Below, one piece after another: positions 42,662 through 50,998 of a stretch of DNA of 64,000 nucleotides. The notes under the pieces were generated by a model. That model did not search any database, was not told the DNA's origin, and saw nothing but the letters and a program-made list of their open reading frames with translations. This DNA is from Anaerohalosphaeraceae bacterium. GTDB taxonomy: Bacteria; Planctomycetota; Phycisphaerae; Sedimentisphaerales; Anaerohalosphaeraceae. The first letter of the stretch is position 1. Each line of letters begins with the position of its first letter. The stretch spans positions 118,306 through 182,305 of the forward strand of contig DAOSUR010000004.1 of the NCBI GenBank assembly GCA_035378985.1, read 5' to 3'. A program made the translations under genes and the position numbers.

Positions 42662-42769
42662 TATTTATCCTTTTTATGGACTTCTCTTTTCTTTCCTGCA
42701 TTTGCCTATATCTTGAGAAAGAAAATTTGGTAAGAAGAAATGATTTAGGGCAAAAAAACAGTACGGGAT

Positions 42770-42797
42770 AATGTATATCCAGTTCTTTTCGTTTCAA
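42770..42797 (-). promoter_or_regulatory. Candidate promoter of the sigma/FecR operon
   Basis: On the minus strand TTGAAA (42792-42797), 16 bases, TACATT (42770-42775), giving a leader of about 100 bases. The -35 overlaps the T-tract of the greA terminator. An ECF-type promoter could also exist but cannot be recognised without knowing its consensus. Confidence 0.35.
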
Positions 42798-42828
42798 AAA
42801 GAAATCAGATTATGAATCGGCTGATTTC
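42796..42828 (-). terminator. Probable intrinsic terminator of greA
   Basis: Eight-base-pair stem GAAATCAG/CTGATTTC with a 12-base loop; on the minus strand the stem ends in TTTC and TTTTT follows. It sits 37 bases after the greA stop. The stem is AT-rich and thus moderate in strength. Confidence 0.55.
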
Positions 42829-42864
42829 GGGGCTGGCGTTGTGGGATTCAAAACACAGTCGAGT

Positions 42865-43353
42865 TTAACGGATGGGAGATTTCTGGATTTCCAGGACTTC
42901 CAGATGAAGTTCGCCTCGTGGTACGTTAACAGAAATACGGCTGCCGACGGTGCATTCGTTCAATGCCTGGCCGACAGGGGAGAGAATGGAAATGCTGTCG
43001 TCGGTCAAGTCCGAATCATACGGGCCAAGCAGGTGATAGACATGGATTTTTCCTGTATCGAGGTCTTTGACTTTGACAACCGTACCGAAACCTGCCCGTT
43101 CCGTGGGAATCTGGGTACAGTCAATTGCTTTGGAAAAGTTCAGCTTTCCGCGGATTTCGGCCATTCGCCCTTCAATAAAGCCCAGCTGCTGACGGCCGTA
43201 AATATATTCGCCGTTTTCCCGCAAATCACCCTGTTCACGTGCCTCTGCGACGCGCTGTCTGACTTCAACGGCTTCTTTTTCTAAACTGCGCAGTTCTTCT
43301 CTGAGTTTTTCGTACCCTGTTTGGGATATGGGCATAATCTCCGGCATAAACAT
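42865..43353 (-). CDS. greA: Transcription elongation factor GreA
   Basis: 162 residues, near the usual 158. N-terminal coiled coil with PISQTGYEKLREELRSLEKE and the tip motif AREQGDLRENGEYIYGRQ carrying the acidic residues that stimulate RNA cleavage; C-terminal FKBP-like domain with ISILSPVGQAL and EVLEI. It rescues backtracked RNA polymerase. Three in-frame ATGs occur (43353, 43347, 43335). The second and third have better-spaced purine-rich sequences, so the true start may be slightly downstream. Divergent from ahcY. Confidence 0.95.
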   Translation of the reverse strand: MFMPEIMPISQTGYEKLREELRSLEKEAVEVRQRVAEAREQGDLRENGEYIYGRQQLGFIEGRMAEIRGKLNFSKAIDCTQIPTERAGFGTVVKVKDLDTGKIHVYHLLGPYDSDLTDDSISILSPVGQALNECTVGSRISVNVPRGELHLEVLEIQKSPIR

Positions 43354-43389
43354 TTTCCTGAAAGAAAAAAACTTTTTGAAAACGGCATA

Positions 43390-43417
43390 GATATATCATT
43401 TTTCGTTTTGCTGTAAA
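43390..43417 (-). promoter_or_regulatory. Candidate promoter of greA
   Basis: On the minus strand TTTACA (43412-43417), 16 bases, TATATC (43390-43395), about 37 bases before the first ATG. Confidence 0.35.
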
Positions 43418-43501
43418 GGATTGTTTGTAGAATTAATTTATTCTGTTTGTAAAAAGAATTATCAGGACGGGTTTTGTCCTTTATAAACCTGCTGAGAAGC
43501 G

Positions 43502-43530
43502 TTGCAGGCAGAATGGAAAAGAAGTATGAT
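43502..43530 (+). promoter_or_regulatory. Probable promoter of ahcY
   Basis: TTGCAG (43502-43507), 17 bases, TATGAT (43525-43530), 32 bases before the ATG. The -35 is overlapped by the inverted repeat CCTGC/GCAGG (43489-43508). A second one, AGGAC/GTCCT (43464-43480), lies just upstream; either could be an operator. Confidence 0.5.
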
Positions 43531-43562
43531 AACCCTATAAATGATAAAGAAAGGGATTTTGG

Positions 43563-45014
43563 ATGGATACGATTCAGAATACAAAGCGGAAAAAGGTTCG
43601 GCCGGTGGATTTGAGTCTGCCGTACCAGGTGGCGGATATTTCACTGGCGGATTGGGGAAGAAGGGAAATGAAACTGGCCGAAAAGGAAATGCCCGGTTTG
43701 ATGGCTATCCGAAAGAAATACGGGCCCAGTCAGCCCCTCAAAGGTCTGAAAATTACCGGCAGTCTTCATATGACTCTCCAGACGGCGATGCTGATTGAGA
43801 CGCTGGAGATTTTGGGGGCGAAGGTCCGCTGGGCCTCCTGCAATATTTTTTCCACGCAGGACCATGCCGCCGCAGCGATTGCCAAGGCCGGCTGTACGGC
43901 AGTCTTTGCCTGGAAGGGGGAAACGCTGGAGGATTATTGGTGGTGTACCGAACAGGCCCTTACGTGGCCGGACGGCGGGGGGCCGGACATGATTGTCGAT
44001 GACGGTGGGGATGCTACCCTGATGGTCATCCAGGGGATGCGGGTGGAAAAAGACCCGTCCCTCCTCGAACGCACCTACGACAACAAGGAATTCAGCATCG
44101 TAATGGACCGGCTGGCGGCCTCCTATGCACAAAATCCGACCAAGTGGACGCAGATTGCCGCCAACCTTCGAGGGGTTTCCGAGGAAACCACCACGGGGGT
44201 TCATCGGCTTTATCAGCTGCAGGCGGCAGGGGACTTACCGTTTGCGGCGATTAACGTTAACGACTCGGTCACCAAGTCCAAGTTTGACAATCTATACGGC
44301 TGCCGGGAATCGCTGGCCGACGGCATCAAGCGGGCTACCGGTGTGATGGTGGCCGGCAAGGTCGTTATCGTCTGCGGCTACGGCGATGTCGGCAAGGGAT
44401 GTGCCCAGTCTATGCGCGGCTTCGGGGCCCGTGTGCTGATTACGGAAATTGACCCGATTTGCGCGCTGCAGGCGATGATGGAAGGCTACGAGGTCACGAC
44501 AATGGACGAAGCCGCCCCTATCGGAGACATCTTCGTGACGGCGACCGGCTGCTGCGATGTGATTACCGGCGCTCATATGGAGCGGATGAAGGATGAGGCG
44601 ATTGTCTGCAATATCGGTCATTTTGACAGCGAAATCCAGATGAGCTATCTGGAAAACAACCCCAAGTGCAAAAAGCAGATGATTAAGCCGCAGGTGGACA
44701 AGTGGACCCTCGAAAGCGGGCGCTCGATTATAGTCCTGGCGGAGGGGCGTTTGGTGAATCTCGGCTGTGCAGCCGGGCATCCGAGCTTCGTGATGAGCAA
44801 CAGTTTTACCAATCAGTGCCTGGCCCAGATTATGCTGGCAACGGAGAATCTTAAACCCGGCGTTTATACGTTGCCCAAGAAGCTGGATGAAGAGGTGGCC
44901 CGGCTTCACGTTGAGGCCCTCGGAGGCAAGATTACCAAACTGACGCCCAAACAGGCCGAATATCTGGGAGTCCCGATGGAAGGCCCGTACAAACCTGAGC
45001 ATTACCGCTATTAA
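43563..45014 (+). CDS. ahcY: Adenosylhomocysteinase
   Basis: 483 residues; hydrolyses S-adenosylhomocysteine to adenosine and homocysteine, removing the product inhibitor of methyltransferases. Landmarks: LPYQVADISLADWGRREM, ITGSLHMTLQTAMLIETL, NIFSTQDHAAAAI, the NAD site VIVCGYGDVGKGCAQSMRGFG, and the C-terminal tail GPYKPEHYRY that reaches the partner subunit's NAD. AAAGGG precedes the ATG. Fourteen bases separate it from the archease gene, so it may be co-transcribed with the RNA-ligase pair. Confidence 0.97.
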   Translation: MDTIQNTKRKKVRPVDLSLPYQVADISLADWGRREMKLAEKEMPGLMAIRKKYGPSQPLKGLKITGSLHMTLQTAMLIETLEILGAKVRWASCNIFSTQDHAAAAIAKAGCTAVFAWKGETLEDYWWCTEQALTWPDGGGPDMIVDDGGDATLMVIQGMRVEKDPSLLERTYDNKEFSIVMDRLAASYAQNPTKWTQIAANLRGVSEETTTGVHRLYQLQAAGDLPFAAINVNDSVTKSKFDNLYGCRESLADGIKRATGVMVAGKVVIVCGYGDVGKGCAQSMRGFGARVLITEIDPICALQAMMEGYEVTTMDEAAPIGDIFVTATGCCDVITGAHMERMKDEAIVCNIGHFDSEIQMSYLENNPKCKKQMIKPQVDKWTLESGRSIIVLAEGRLVNLGCAAGHPSFVMSNSFTNQCLAQIMLATENLKPGVYTLPKKLDEEVARLHVEALGGKITKLTPKQAEYLGVPMEGPYKPEHYRY

Positions 45015-45028
45015 GAGAACGCTCTCGT

Positions 45029-45436
45029 ATGTGGGAGCATTTTGCCCATCAGGCGGATATCGGCATCCGGGGAATCGGGGCGACGCTTGAAGAGGCCTTC
45101 GCAGAGGCCGCCTATGCCCTGATGGCCGTCATGTGCAATCCGCAGAAGGTTCGCCCCCTCGAGCCGGTATCGGTTTCGGTTCAGATGGACGACAGAGAGC
45201 TGCTTTTGGCCGAATGGCTCAACCAGATTTTGTATGAAGCGGACACACGGAAGATGTTTTTTTCCCGCTTTGAGGTGAAGATTTCCGGCGATACCCTCAC
45301 AGGCGTACTGTGGGGCGAGCGGATGGACCCCGTACGGCACGAGGCGGCCGTCGAGGCCAAGGCGGCAACGTATCAGATGCTGAAAGTCGCCTTTGAGGAT
45401 GGACGGTGGATTGCCCAGTGTGTTGTAGATGTTTGA
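45029..45436 (+). CDS. Archease (RtcB activator)
   Basis: 135 residues, full length for archease. Opens WEHFAHQADIGIRGIGATL with the conserved H and D of the metal site, and has LLAEWLNQILYEAD in the middle and an alternating C-terminal strand ending in D135. Archease promotes guanylylation and multiple turnover of RtcB in archaea and eukaryotes (family knowledge). It is immediately upstream of rtcB (nine bases), consistent with a two-gene RNA-repair unit. Confidence 0.92.
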   Translation: MWEHFAHQADIGIRGIGATLEEAFAEAAYALMAVMCNPQKVRPLEPVSVSVQMDDRELLLAEWLNQILYEADTRKMFFSRFEVKISGDTLTGVLWGERMDPVRHEAAVEAKAATYQMLKVAFEDGRWIAQCVVDV

Positions 45437-45445
45437 GGAGTCTTT

Positions 45446-46876
45446 ATGGACCGCAAACTGGTCAAACGCAGAGATGAATACCGCTGGCTGATTGAGCGAA
45501 CGGGCAAAATGCACGTGGACGGCCTGATTTTTGCCTCCGAGTCGCTGATTGCCGAGATGGACGACATGGTCGCCCGTCAGGTGGCCAATGTGGCCTGTCT
45601 GCCCGGCATCGTCGGCTATTCTTATGCGATGCCCGACGCCCACTGGGGCTACGGCTTCTGTATCGGCGGTGTAGCAGCCTTTGACCCGGACAAGGGCGGG
45701 GTCATCTCCGCCGGCGGCGTCGGGTTTGATATTGCCTGCGGCGTGCGGACGATGCATACGGGGCTGAAGGAAAAAGATTTCCTCCCGCATCGCGAGCGCA
45801 TAGCGGACGCTCTCTTTCGCCATATTCCCGCCGGCGTCGGCAGCACCGGCAAGATTGCCCTTTCCATTCCCAAACTGGATGAAGTGCTGGCGGGTGGGGC
45901 GGTATGGGCTGTCCAGCAGGGTTTCGGCACAGCCGAGGACCTTCGCTTTATCGAATCGGGAGGCCGGCTTCCCGGTGCTGACCCCTCCAAAGTCTCCGAC
46001 CAGGCAAAAAAACGCCAGCAGGAGGAAATGGGCACCCTCGGTTCCGGCAATCATTATCTGGAGATTCAGAAGGTTGAAGAAATCTATGACCCCCAAACCG
46101 CCGCGGCCTTTGGTTTGGAGGAGGGCGACATCAAAATCAGCATTCACTGCGGCTCGCGCGGGCTGGGTCATCAAATCGGGACGGATTACCTGAAAAAGAT
46201 GGCGACGGCGGCCCATGAAGCGGGCATTGAACTGGCCGAGCGGGAACTGGCCTGTGCGCCGCTCAAATCCGAGGTCGGACGCAGCTATCTGGGAGCCATG
46301 CGAAGCGGCATCAACTGTGCCCTGGCCAATCGTCAGATTTTGATGCATCTGGTTCGGGAGGTTTTCGAGAAAGAGATGCCCGGCTCGCAAATCCGTCTTC
46401 TGTATGATGTCTCGCACAATACCTGTCAGGAGGAGGAACACGAAATCGACGGTCGGCTGTGCCGTCTTTTCGTCCACCGAAAGGGGGCAACCCGTGCCTG
46501 GGGACCGGGACATCCGGGACTTCCGACGGAATATCGTTCGGTCGGTCAGCCCGTTCTTATCGGCGGAACGATGGGCACGGCTTCCTATATCCTGGTCGGC
46601 ACAAAAGAAGCCGAGTCACTTTCGCTTAGTTCCTCCTGCCACGGGGCAGGCCGGCAGATGAGCCGAACCGCCGCCACCAAACGCTGGCACGGCAAGGAAA
46701 TCATCCGAACTCTTCAGGGACGGGGAATCCTGATTCGAAGTGCTTCGATGCGGGGGCTGGCGGAAGAAGCGCCGGGTGCCTATAAGGATGTCAGCGAGGT
46801 TGTCGAGGTCTCCGACAAGGCAGGTTTAGCCCGAAAGGTCGCCAAATTAGTCCCTCTGGTCTGCATCAAGGGCTGA
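45446..46876 (+). CDS. rtcB: RNA-splicing ligase RtcB
   Basis: 476 residues; GTP- and Mn-dependent ligase that joins 2',3'-cyclic phosphate or 3'-phosphate to 5'-OH RNA ends. Metal and catalytic motifs: MPDAHWGYGFCIGGV, GGVGFDIACGVRT (bridging cysteine), GSGNHYLEIQ, SIHCGSRGLGHQIG, YDVSHNTCQ, HRKGATRAWGPGH and SSSCHGAGRQMSR (guanylylated histidine region). It is full length with all signatures. Substrate in bacteria is uncertain; tRNA or rRNA repair after nuclease damage is the usual proposal. No rtcA or rtcR regulator is seen nearby. Confidence 0.97.
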   Translation: MDRKLVKRRDEYRWLIERTGKMHVDGLIFASESLIAEMDDMVARQVANVACLPGIVGYSYAMPDAHWGYGFCIGGVAAFDPDKGGVISAGGVGFDIACGVRTMHTGLKEKDFLPHRERIADALFRHIPAGVGSTGKIALSIPKLDEVLAGGAVWAVQQGFGTAEDLRFIESGGRLPGADPSKVSDQAKKRQQEEMGTLGSGNHYLEIQKVEEIYDPQTAAAFGLEEGDIKISIHCGSRGLGHQIGTDYLKKMATAAHEAGIELAERELACAPLKSEVGRSYLGAMRSGINCALANRQILMHLVREVFEKEMPGSQIRLLYDVSHNTCQEEEHEIDGRLCRLFVHRKGATRAWGPGHPGLPTEYRSVGQPVLIGGTMGTASYILVGTKEAESLSLSSSCHGAGRQMSRTAATKRWHGKEIIRTLQGRGILIRSASMRGLAEEAPGAYKDVSEVVEVSDKAGLARKVAKLVPLVCIKG

Positions 46877-47116
46877 TTAGAGAACGGCTCCGAGAAACAG
46901 CAGGAGCATTGCGGCGGCAATCAGGGCCATACTGATTTGCAGCCCCCGCTGATACCGCCGCATGGCCGGATGGGCCTCTTCAATTTCGTAATACGTTTCC
47001 TCAATCTCGTGCCATTTCGGCTTCAGCTTCAGCCGTACATAAACGTAGGCGGCCAGCCCCGCCGCAAAAAGCAGCCCGCCCGCCGCAATCAGGAGAATTC
47101 TTAGAAATCCGCTCAT
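46877..47116 (-). CDS. Small membrane protein with two helices, unknown function
   Basis: 79 residues. Two hydrophobic segments (about 5-27 and 59-78) flank a charged stretch (KPKWHEIEETYYEIEEAHPAMRRYQRG). I do not recognise the family. It is convergent with rtcB, with the stop codons adjacent, and divergent from tatC with a 100-base gap. The coding case rests on its fit between genes, the clean membrane pattern and the absence of a better frame. Confidence 0.6.
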   Translation of the reverse strand: MSGFLRILLIAAGGLLFAAGLAAYVYVRLKLKPKWHEIEETYYEIEEAHPAMRRYQRGLQISMALIAAAMLLLFLGAVL

Positions 47117-47219
47117 CCCTCTATCTTATCTTTTCGCCTTCTTTTCGAAAAGGGATTTACAGACGGGAAAAAACAGATAAACTGGCTTTCGTTTCAGACG
47201 GGACAAGAGGAAAAATCGA

Positions 47220-47966
47220 ATGGAACAGGAAGAAGAACTCAAGTCCATGAGTTTAGGCGACCATCTCGAGGAGCTTCGGGCGCGGCTTATTTTGGCTATT
47301 TTAGGTCTGACCGTCGGGATGGGAATTGCCCTGTTCTGGGGACGGGCCTTTCTGCATTTGATACTGCTTCCTTTTGAACAGGCGATGAAAACGTCCAGTC
47401 TGGAGCCGTCGCTTCAGGCTATCAAAGTGGCCGAGCCGTTTTTGGTTTACCTGAAGGCCTCTCTTGTGCTGGGGCTGCTTTTGTCTTCTCCATGGGTTTT
47501 TTATCAAATCTGGGCCTTTGTTTCGGCGGGGCTGTATCGTCACGAACGGCGCTATGTTTATGTCGTTGCCCCGATCAGTGTGGTTCTTTTTGTCGGCGGG
47601 GTTTTGTTTTTTTTGCTGGTAATTGCACCGATTGCCCTGAAATTTTTCGTTCAGTTTAACGCCGGTGTGGAGTATATCCGCTATCAGCCCTCTTTGTCGG
47701 ATTATGTGTCCTTTATTCTGCTGCTTTCTGTGGTCTTCGGGCTGACGTTTCAAACGCCGATTTTTATCGTGTTTGCGGAGCGAATGGGCCTGATTTCTCT
47801 GCAATCGCTCCAAAAGGCCCGCCGGTATATTTTTTTGGCGTCCTTTGTCATTGGAGCGATTGCTACACCGCCGGATGTGATTACGCAGATTGCCCTGGCT
47901 GTTCCGCTTTATTTACTTTATGAAGCCGCGATGCTGGTCTGCCGTTTTTGGCGGCGGCGGGGATAA
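47220..47966 (+). CDS. tatC: Sec-independent protein translocase TatC
   Basis: 248 residues, six predicted membrane helices. The N-terminal MSLGDHLEELRARLILAI and cytoplasmic loop FVSAGLYRHERR are the TatC signature regions that bind twin-arginine signals, and TFQTPIFIVFAERMGLIS is the usual helix 4-loop segment. It forms the receptor of the Tat export complex. The TatA-type gene is nearby but convergent rather than in the same operon; a minus-strand terminator overlaps the tatC stop codon. Confidence 0.96.
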   Translation: MEQEEELKSMSLGDHLEELRARLILAILGLTVGMGIALFWGRAFLHLILLPFEQAMKTSSLEPSLQAIKVAEPFLVYLKASLVLGLLLSSPWVFYQIWAFVSAGLYRHERRYVYVVAPISVVLFVGGVLFFLLVIAPIALKFFVQFNAGVEYIRYQPSLSDYVSFILLLSVVFGLTFQTPIFIVFAERMGLISLQSLQKARRYIFLASFVIGAIATPPDVITQIALAVPLYLLYEAAMLVCRFWRRRG

Positions 47967-47997
47967 AAAAACAGCCCGCATCATCCGCTGCGGACTG
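47965..47997 (-). terminator. Intrinsic terminator of the tatA-like gene, overlapping the tatC stop
   Basis: Nine-base-pair stem CAGTCCGCA/TGCGGGCTG (one T-G pair) with an eight-base loop; on the minus strand it is followed by TTTTTTT, which includes the complement of the tatC stop codon. It lies 34 bases downstream of the tatA-like stop. Confidence 0.75.
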
Positions 47998-48031
47998 TCA
48001 AAGGTCTCGATATCCGAATTGTTTTGCGGAA

Positions 48032-48253
48032 TTACTGGGCGGAATTTTTCGGCAGATTTTTTTCCGCCGTCTTGTCGGAATCTTCGAGGGCTTTATGAAT
48101 TTCATTTTCAGATTCTTTGATGCCCTTTTTGAATTCCGTGATGCTCCTGCCGATGCTGCGGGCAATCTCCGGCAGACGCCGACCGAATAGAAGCACCGCA
48201 ATAATCAGGATAACCGCCCATTCCCACTGGCCTATAAAAGCCATAATTTGCAT
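48032..48253 (-). CDS. tatA: Twin-arginine translocase TatA/TatE-type subunit
   Basis: 73 residues from ATG 48253 (an in-frame ATG at 48277 is less likely). One short membrane helix (about 5-23, IGQWEWAVILIIAVLLFG), then the FGRRLPEIARSIGRSITEFKKG hinge and amphipathic helix typical of TatA, and a charged tail. TatA oligomers form the translocation site. Convergent with tatC. No TatB is recognised here. Confidence 0.93.
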   Translation of the reverse strand: MQIMAFIGQWEWAVILIIAVLLFGRRLPEIARSIGRSITEFKKGIKESENEIHKALEDSDKTAEKNLPKNSAQ

Positions 48254-48483
48254 AAAAAGTCCTTTCTTTTGCTTCACAGAAACAACTGACTGAATGATAT
48301 TGTACTGGAAATACAGAAGACGTCAAGAAAACGATTGTTGAGAATATCGGTTTTTTGTGAAAGTATGTCTACAATGGTTTTTTTGAGATTTTTTGAACCC
48401 TTTGCTCTTTGGGGCTAAGAGATTATAATCCTGTTTCTTGCGAATGGAAATCTTTTGAAAATGTTCACAGAACTGAGGGCACG

Positions 48484-49077
48484 ATGGAATCACGTACCGG
48501 AATAAGATGGATTCTGCTTGTCTGTGCGGCCGGATTGGCGGCGGTCGGCGGATGTAAAAAACAACCTTCTGTGAATTCTCCTCAACCGGCTTCATCTGCT
48601 TCAACCCAGTCTGACGGGCAGCCGCGGCCGGCTACGGCTCAGGAGAATCCTCAGCCCGAGTCTGGGGCTGAACCCGCCCATACAGGGGTACGATGGTACA
48701 CCAATTTCGAGGAGGCCCTGGCCGCCGCCCAGAAGGAAAACAAGGATTTGCTTATCAATTTTTCGGGCTCTGACTGGTGTATTTTCTGCATTCGGCTGGA
48801 AAAAGATGTTTTCGCCCAGGAGGCCTTTGCCAAAGAAGCGGAAAAATATTTTGTCTTTATGCTGGTTGACTTTCCCAATGACCCGTCCAAACAGTCGGAG
48901 GAAATCCGCAAGCAAAATCAGCAGCTGGCTCGGCGATACCGTTTTCGAAATCTCTTTCCGACTCTCTATCTGGCTAAGCCGGACGGGACTCCCTATGCGA
49001 TGGCGGAGTATCAGCCCCTCGGGCCGACGGAATATTTGGATTATCTGCTGAAGATTCGGCGGTACCGGGACAGATAG
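48484..49077 (+). CDS. Thioredoxin-fold lipoprotein
   Basis: 197 residues from ATG 48484 (GAGGG upstream). Lipoprotein signal with LAAVGGC as lipobox, a low-complexity linker rich in S, P, Q and E (about 25-70), then a thioredoxin-like domain with WCIFC as the redox pair (SDWCIFCIRLEKDVF) and PTLYLAKPDG carrying the cis-proline region. Similar to thioredoxin_7/DUF255-type proteins. Presumably a periplasmic disulfide reductase or isomerase. Followed twelve bases later by a second lipoprotein gene. Confidence 0.88.
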   Translation: MESRTGIRWILLVCAAGLAAVGGCKKQPSVNSPQPASSASTQSDGQPRPATAQENPQPESGAEPAHTGVRWYTNFEEALAAAQKENKDLLINFSGSDWCIFCIRLEKDVFAQEAFAKEAEKYFVFMLVDFPNDPSKQSEEIRKQNQQLARRYRFRNLFPTLYLAKPDGTPYAMAEYQPLGPTEYLDYLLKIRRYRDR

Positions 49078-49089
49078 AGCAGGGCGGCT

Positions 49090-49881
49090 ATGAAGTTCAG
49101 CACTTTTCTTTTTCTCTGGTTTGTGGGTTGGCTTGGATTCGGCTGTCAAGCACCTCCGGCCGTTCAAAATCCCGCATCGGCTCCGCTGCCCCGTCTGAAA
49201 ATTACGGATTTGGCCCCGCAGGAGCAGCCGTCAGTCCAGGTGCAGTCGGCCTTCGCCGTAATTGTCTGGCGGGTTCCGCTGGATAAGATGCAGGACCTGC
49301 CCCGCCTCCTCCCGATGCTGTCCTCCAAAGGAATCACCTTTTCGGACCCTTCGGCCTTTGAATCCAACGGTTTGTGGGCTGCAGCGGGTTCCTATGACCA
49401 GGCCCCGGCCGTTTTGTCAGCTCTCGAGCAAATCGGGGCCAAACGGCTCGGGACGAAGAAGCTTCTGATCTTTCAGGATTATCCGGAAGAAATTACCGGT
49501 TTTCCGGTCGAAGCGGGTCAGACATTGTTCTATTTCGGGACGGATAAGATTCCCGCCGGCAAGCAGGTCCCCGGAGGCCGGATGTCTTTGACACTTCGCG
49601 CCAGACCCGATACTCCTCAGCGAGGCTTTGTTTCCGTTCGAATTGAACCTCTTTTTCAGCCCGCCGCAGCCGGATACGGACGAGCCGGTATTTCCCTTTT
49701 CGAGAATCTGTCATTTCGAGAAGGCCGGCTCCTGACCTCCATGACGGAAGGAGATTTGCTCGTACTGGCCTCGCCCAAACCCGAAGAGATGAGTGTCTTC
49801 AGCCGATTCTTTTCAGCCCCGACAGCCAAAGAGCCGGGGATGCTGCTTTTTTTAATTGTCTGTCAAAAGGCGGGGGACTAA
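49090..49881 (+). CDS. Lipoprotein of unknown function
   Basis: 263 residues. Lipoprotein signal (about 1-19, FVGWLGFGC). A mixed alpha/beta domain follows (about 50-255) with no motif I recognise: FAVIVWRVPLDKMQDLPRLLPML, then strands around residues 130-240. Many planctomycete proteins with this layout are of unknown role. Its position between the thioredoxin lipoprotein and the DUF362 gene (TAA-ATG junction to the latter) suggests a three-gene transcription unit, but the function is not inferable. Confidence 0.8.
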   Translation: MKFSTFLFLWFVGWLGFGCQAPPAVQNPASAPLPRLKITDLAPQEQPSVQVQSAFAVIVWRVPLDKMQDLPRLLPMLSSKGITFSDPSAFESNGLWAAAGSYDQAPAVLSALEQIGAKRLGTKKLLIFQDYPEEITGFPVEAGQTLFYFGTDKIPAGKQVPGGRMSLTLRARPDTPQRGFVSVRIEPLFQPAAAGYGRAGISLFENLSFREGRLLTSMTEGDLLVLASPKPEEMSVFSRFFSAPTAKEPGMLLFLIVCQKAGD

Positions 49882-50865
49882 ATGTCGGCGGACAGAGACA
49901 GGGCCTATCAGCAGCATTCCGCGGCTTCGGGTTATCCTATTGTTCTGTGCCGATGCAGCTCGTATGAAGCTTCCGAGGTTCGAGAAGCCCTCGAACGATT
50001 TTGGAATCTGGCGGGCGGAATCGGACAATTTGTCCGGCCGTCCGACCGGGTCCTGATTAAACCCAATCTGATTGTGCCCTCAGAGTCGGACAAGGCGGCC
50101 CAAACCCATCCGGCTGTCATCGTTACGCTTGCTCAGATGATGAAAGAGGCGGGAGCAAAACCGATGGTCGGCGATTCACCCGCCTGGGGCGATGTCCGCG
50201 CGTGCCTGAAGGCCCTGCAAATCGATACCGTGCTCGATTCGATGCAGGTGCCGATGGTGCAGCTGGATAGGGCCGTGCGGGTCAAGATAGACGGGGTAAG
50301 CGTCGGGATAAGCCGCGCCGCCCTCGAGGCGGATGTCATCCTCAATGTCCCCAAATTCAAAATGCATCAGCAGCTGGGCGCAACCTTCGCCGTCAAAAAT
50401 ATGTTCGGCTGCGTCGTCGGCAAGGAGAAACCCCTCTGGCATTTTCTCCGCGGCGGCGATGCAGAAGCCTTCTGCCGTCTGCTGCTTGGGATTTACCGGT
50501 ACTTGGCGCCGGCAGTCAATCTGGTGGATGCGGTTATTGCAATGGAGGGGCAGGGGCCTATCAGCGGAACCCCCCGGCATTTGGGGTATTTCATCGGCGG
50601 TACAGACCCGATTGCCTGCGAATATGCCTGCTGTCGGCTGGTTGGTCTGGAGCCGATGTCCCTGCCGATTCTTCGAACCGCCGCGGCGATAAATTTCGGC
50701 TGCCCATCTCCGGAAAGGATAACGGTGCTGGGAGACCCTCTGCCGGAGACGCCCTGTCCGGATTTTCGCTTTGCTCAGCAGACGCCGCTTCGCTTTACTC
50801 TGCCCAGAATCTGCAAAAGCATAGCCAAGCAGGCCCTGCTTCTCCTGAAAAACCGTCTGGGTTAA
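49882..50865 (+). CDS. DUF362 family protein without ferredoxin domain
   Basis: 327 residues. The DUF362 pattern is clear: VLIKPNLIVPSESDKAAQTHPAVI, AGAKPMVGDSPAWGD, DVILNVPKFKMHQQLGATFAVKNMFG, and a C-terminal IGGTDPIACEYACCRLVGL. Many members carry a C-terminal 2[4Fe-4S] ferredoxin domain, which is absent here. Cysteines near the end (CPSPE, CPDF) do not form a cluster motif. Biochemical role unknown; family members are often annotated as iron-sulfur or twin-arginine proteins. It starts immediately after the previous stop. Confidence 0.85.
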   Translation: MSADRDRAYQQHSAASGYPIVLCRCSSYEASEVREALERFWNLAGGIGQFVRPSDRVLIKPNLIVPSESDKAAQTHPAVIVTLAQMMKEAGAKPMVGDSPAWGDVRACLKALQIDTVLDSMQVPMVQLDRAVRVKIDGVSVGISRAALEADVILNVPKFKMHQQLGATFAVKNMFGCVVGKEKPLWHFLRGGDAEAFCRLLLGIYRYLAPAVNLVDAVIAMEGQGPISGTPRHLGYFIGGTDPIACEYACCRLVGLEPMSLPILRTAAAINFGCPSPERITVLGDPLPETPCPDFRFAQQTPLRFTLPRICKSIAKQALLLLKNRLG

Positions 50866-50998
50866 ACAGGTTTTCTCCATTGGGGCCAAATGGTTTCATC
50901 TTCAGGATTTCAGCAGTTGAGGTTTGAAAAGAATGATGAAGATGGGTAAAATTACAACTCTTACTAAATTTTTGAGTTGACAGGAGCGGCGGTCGCAA

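Noticed and set aside
43441..43510. Possible SAH or SAM riboswitch ahead of ahcY
   Set aside because: Two small inverted repeats exist, but the best promoter (43502-43530) lies at or downstream of them, so they would not be in the ahcY leader, and the conserved riboswitch core is not recognisable.
45011..46513. 500-codon minus-strand frame
   Set aside because: Shadow of the archease and rtcB genes, low-complexity composition and no family resemblance.
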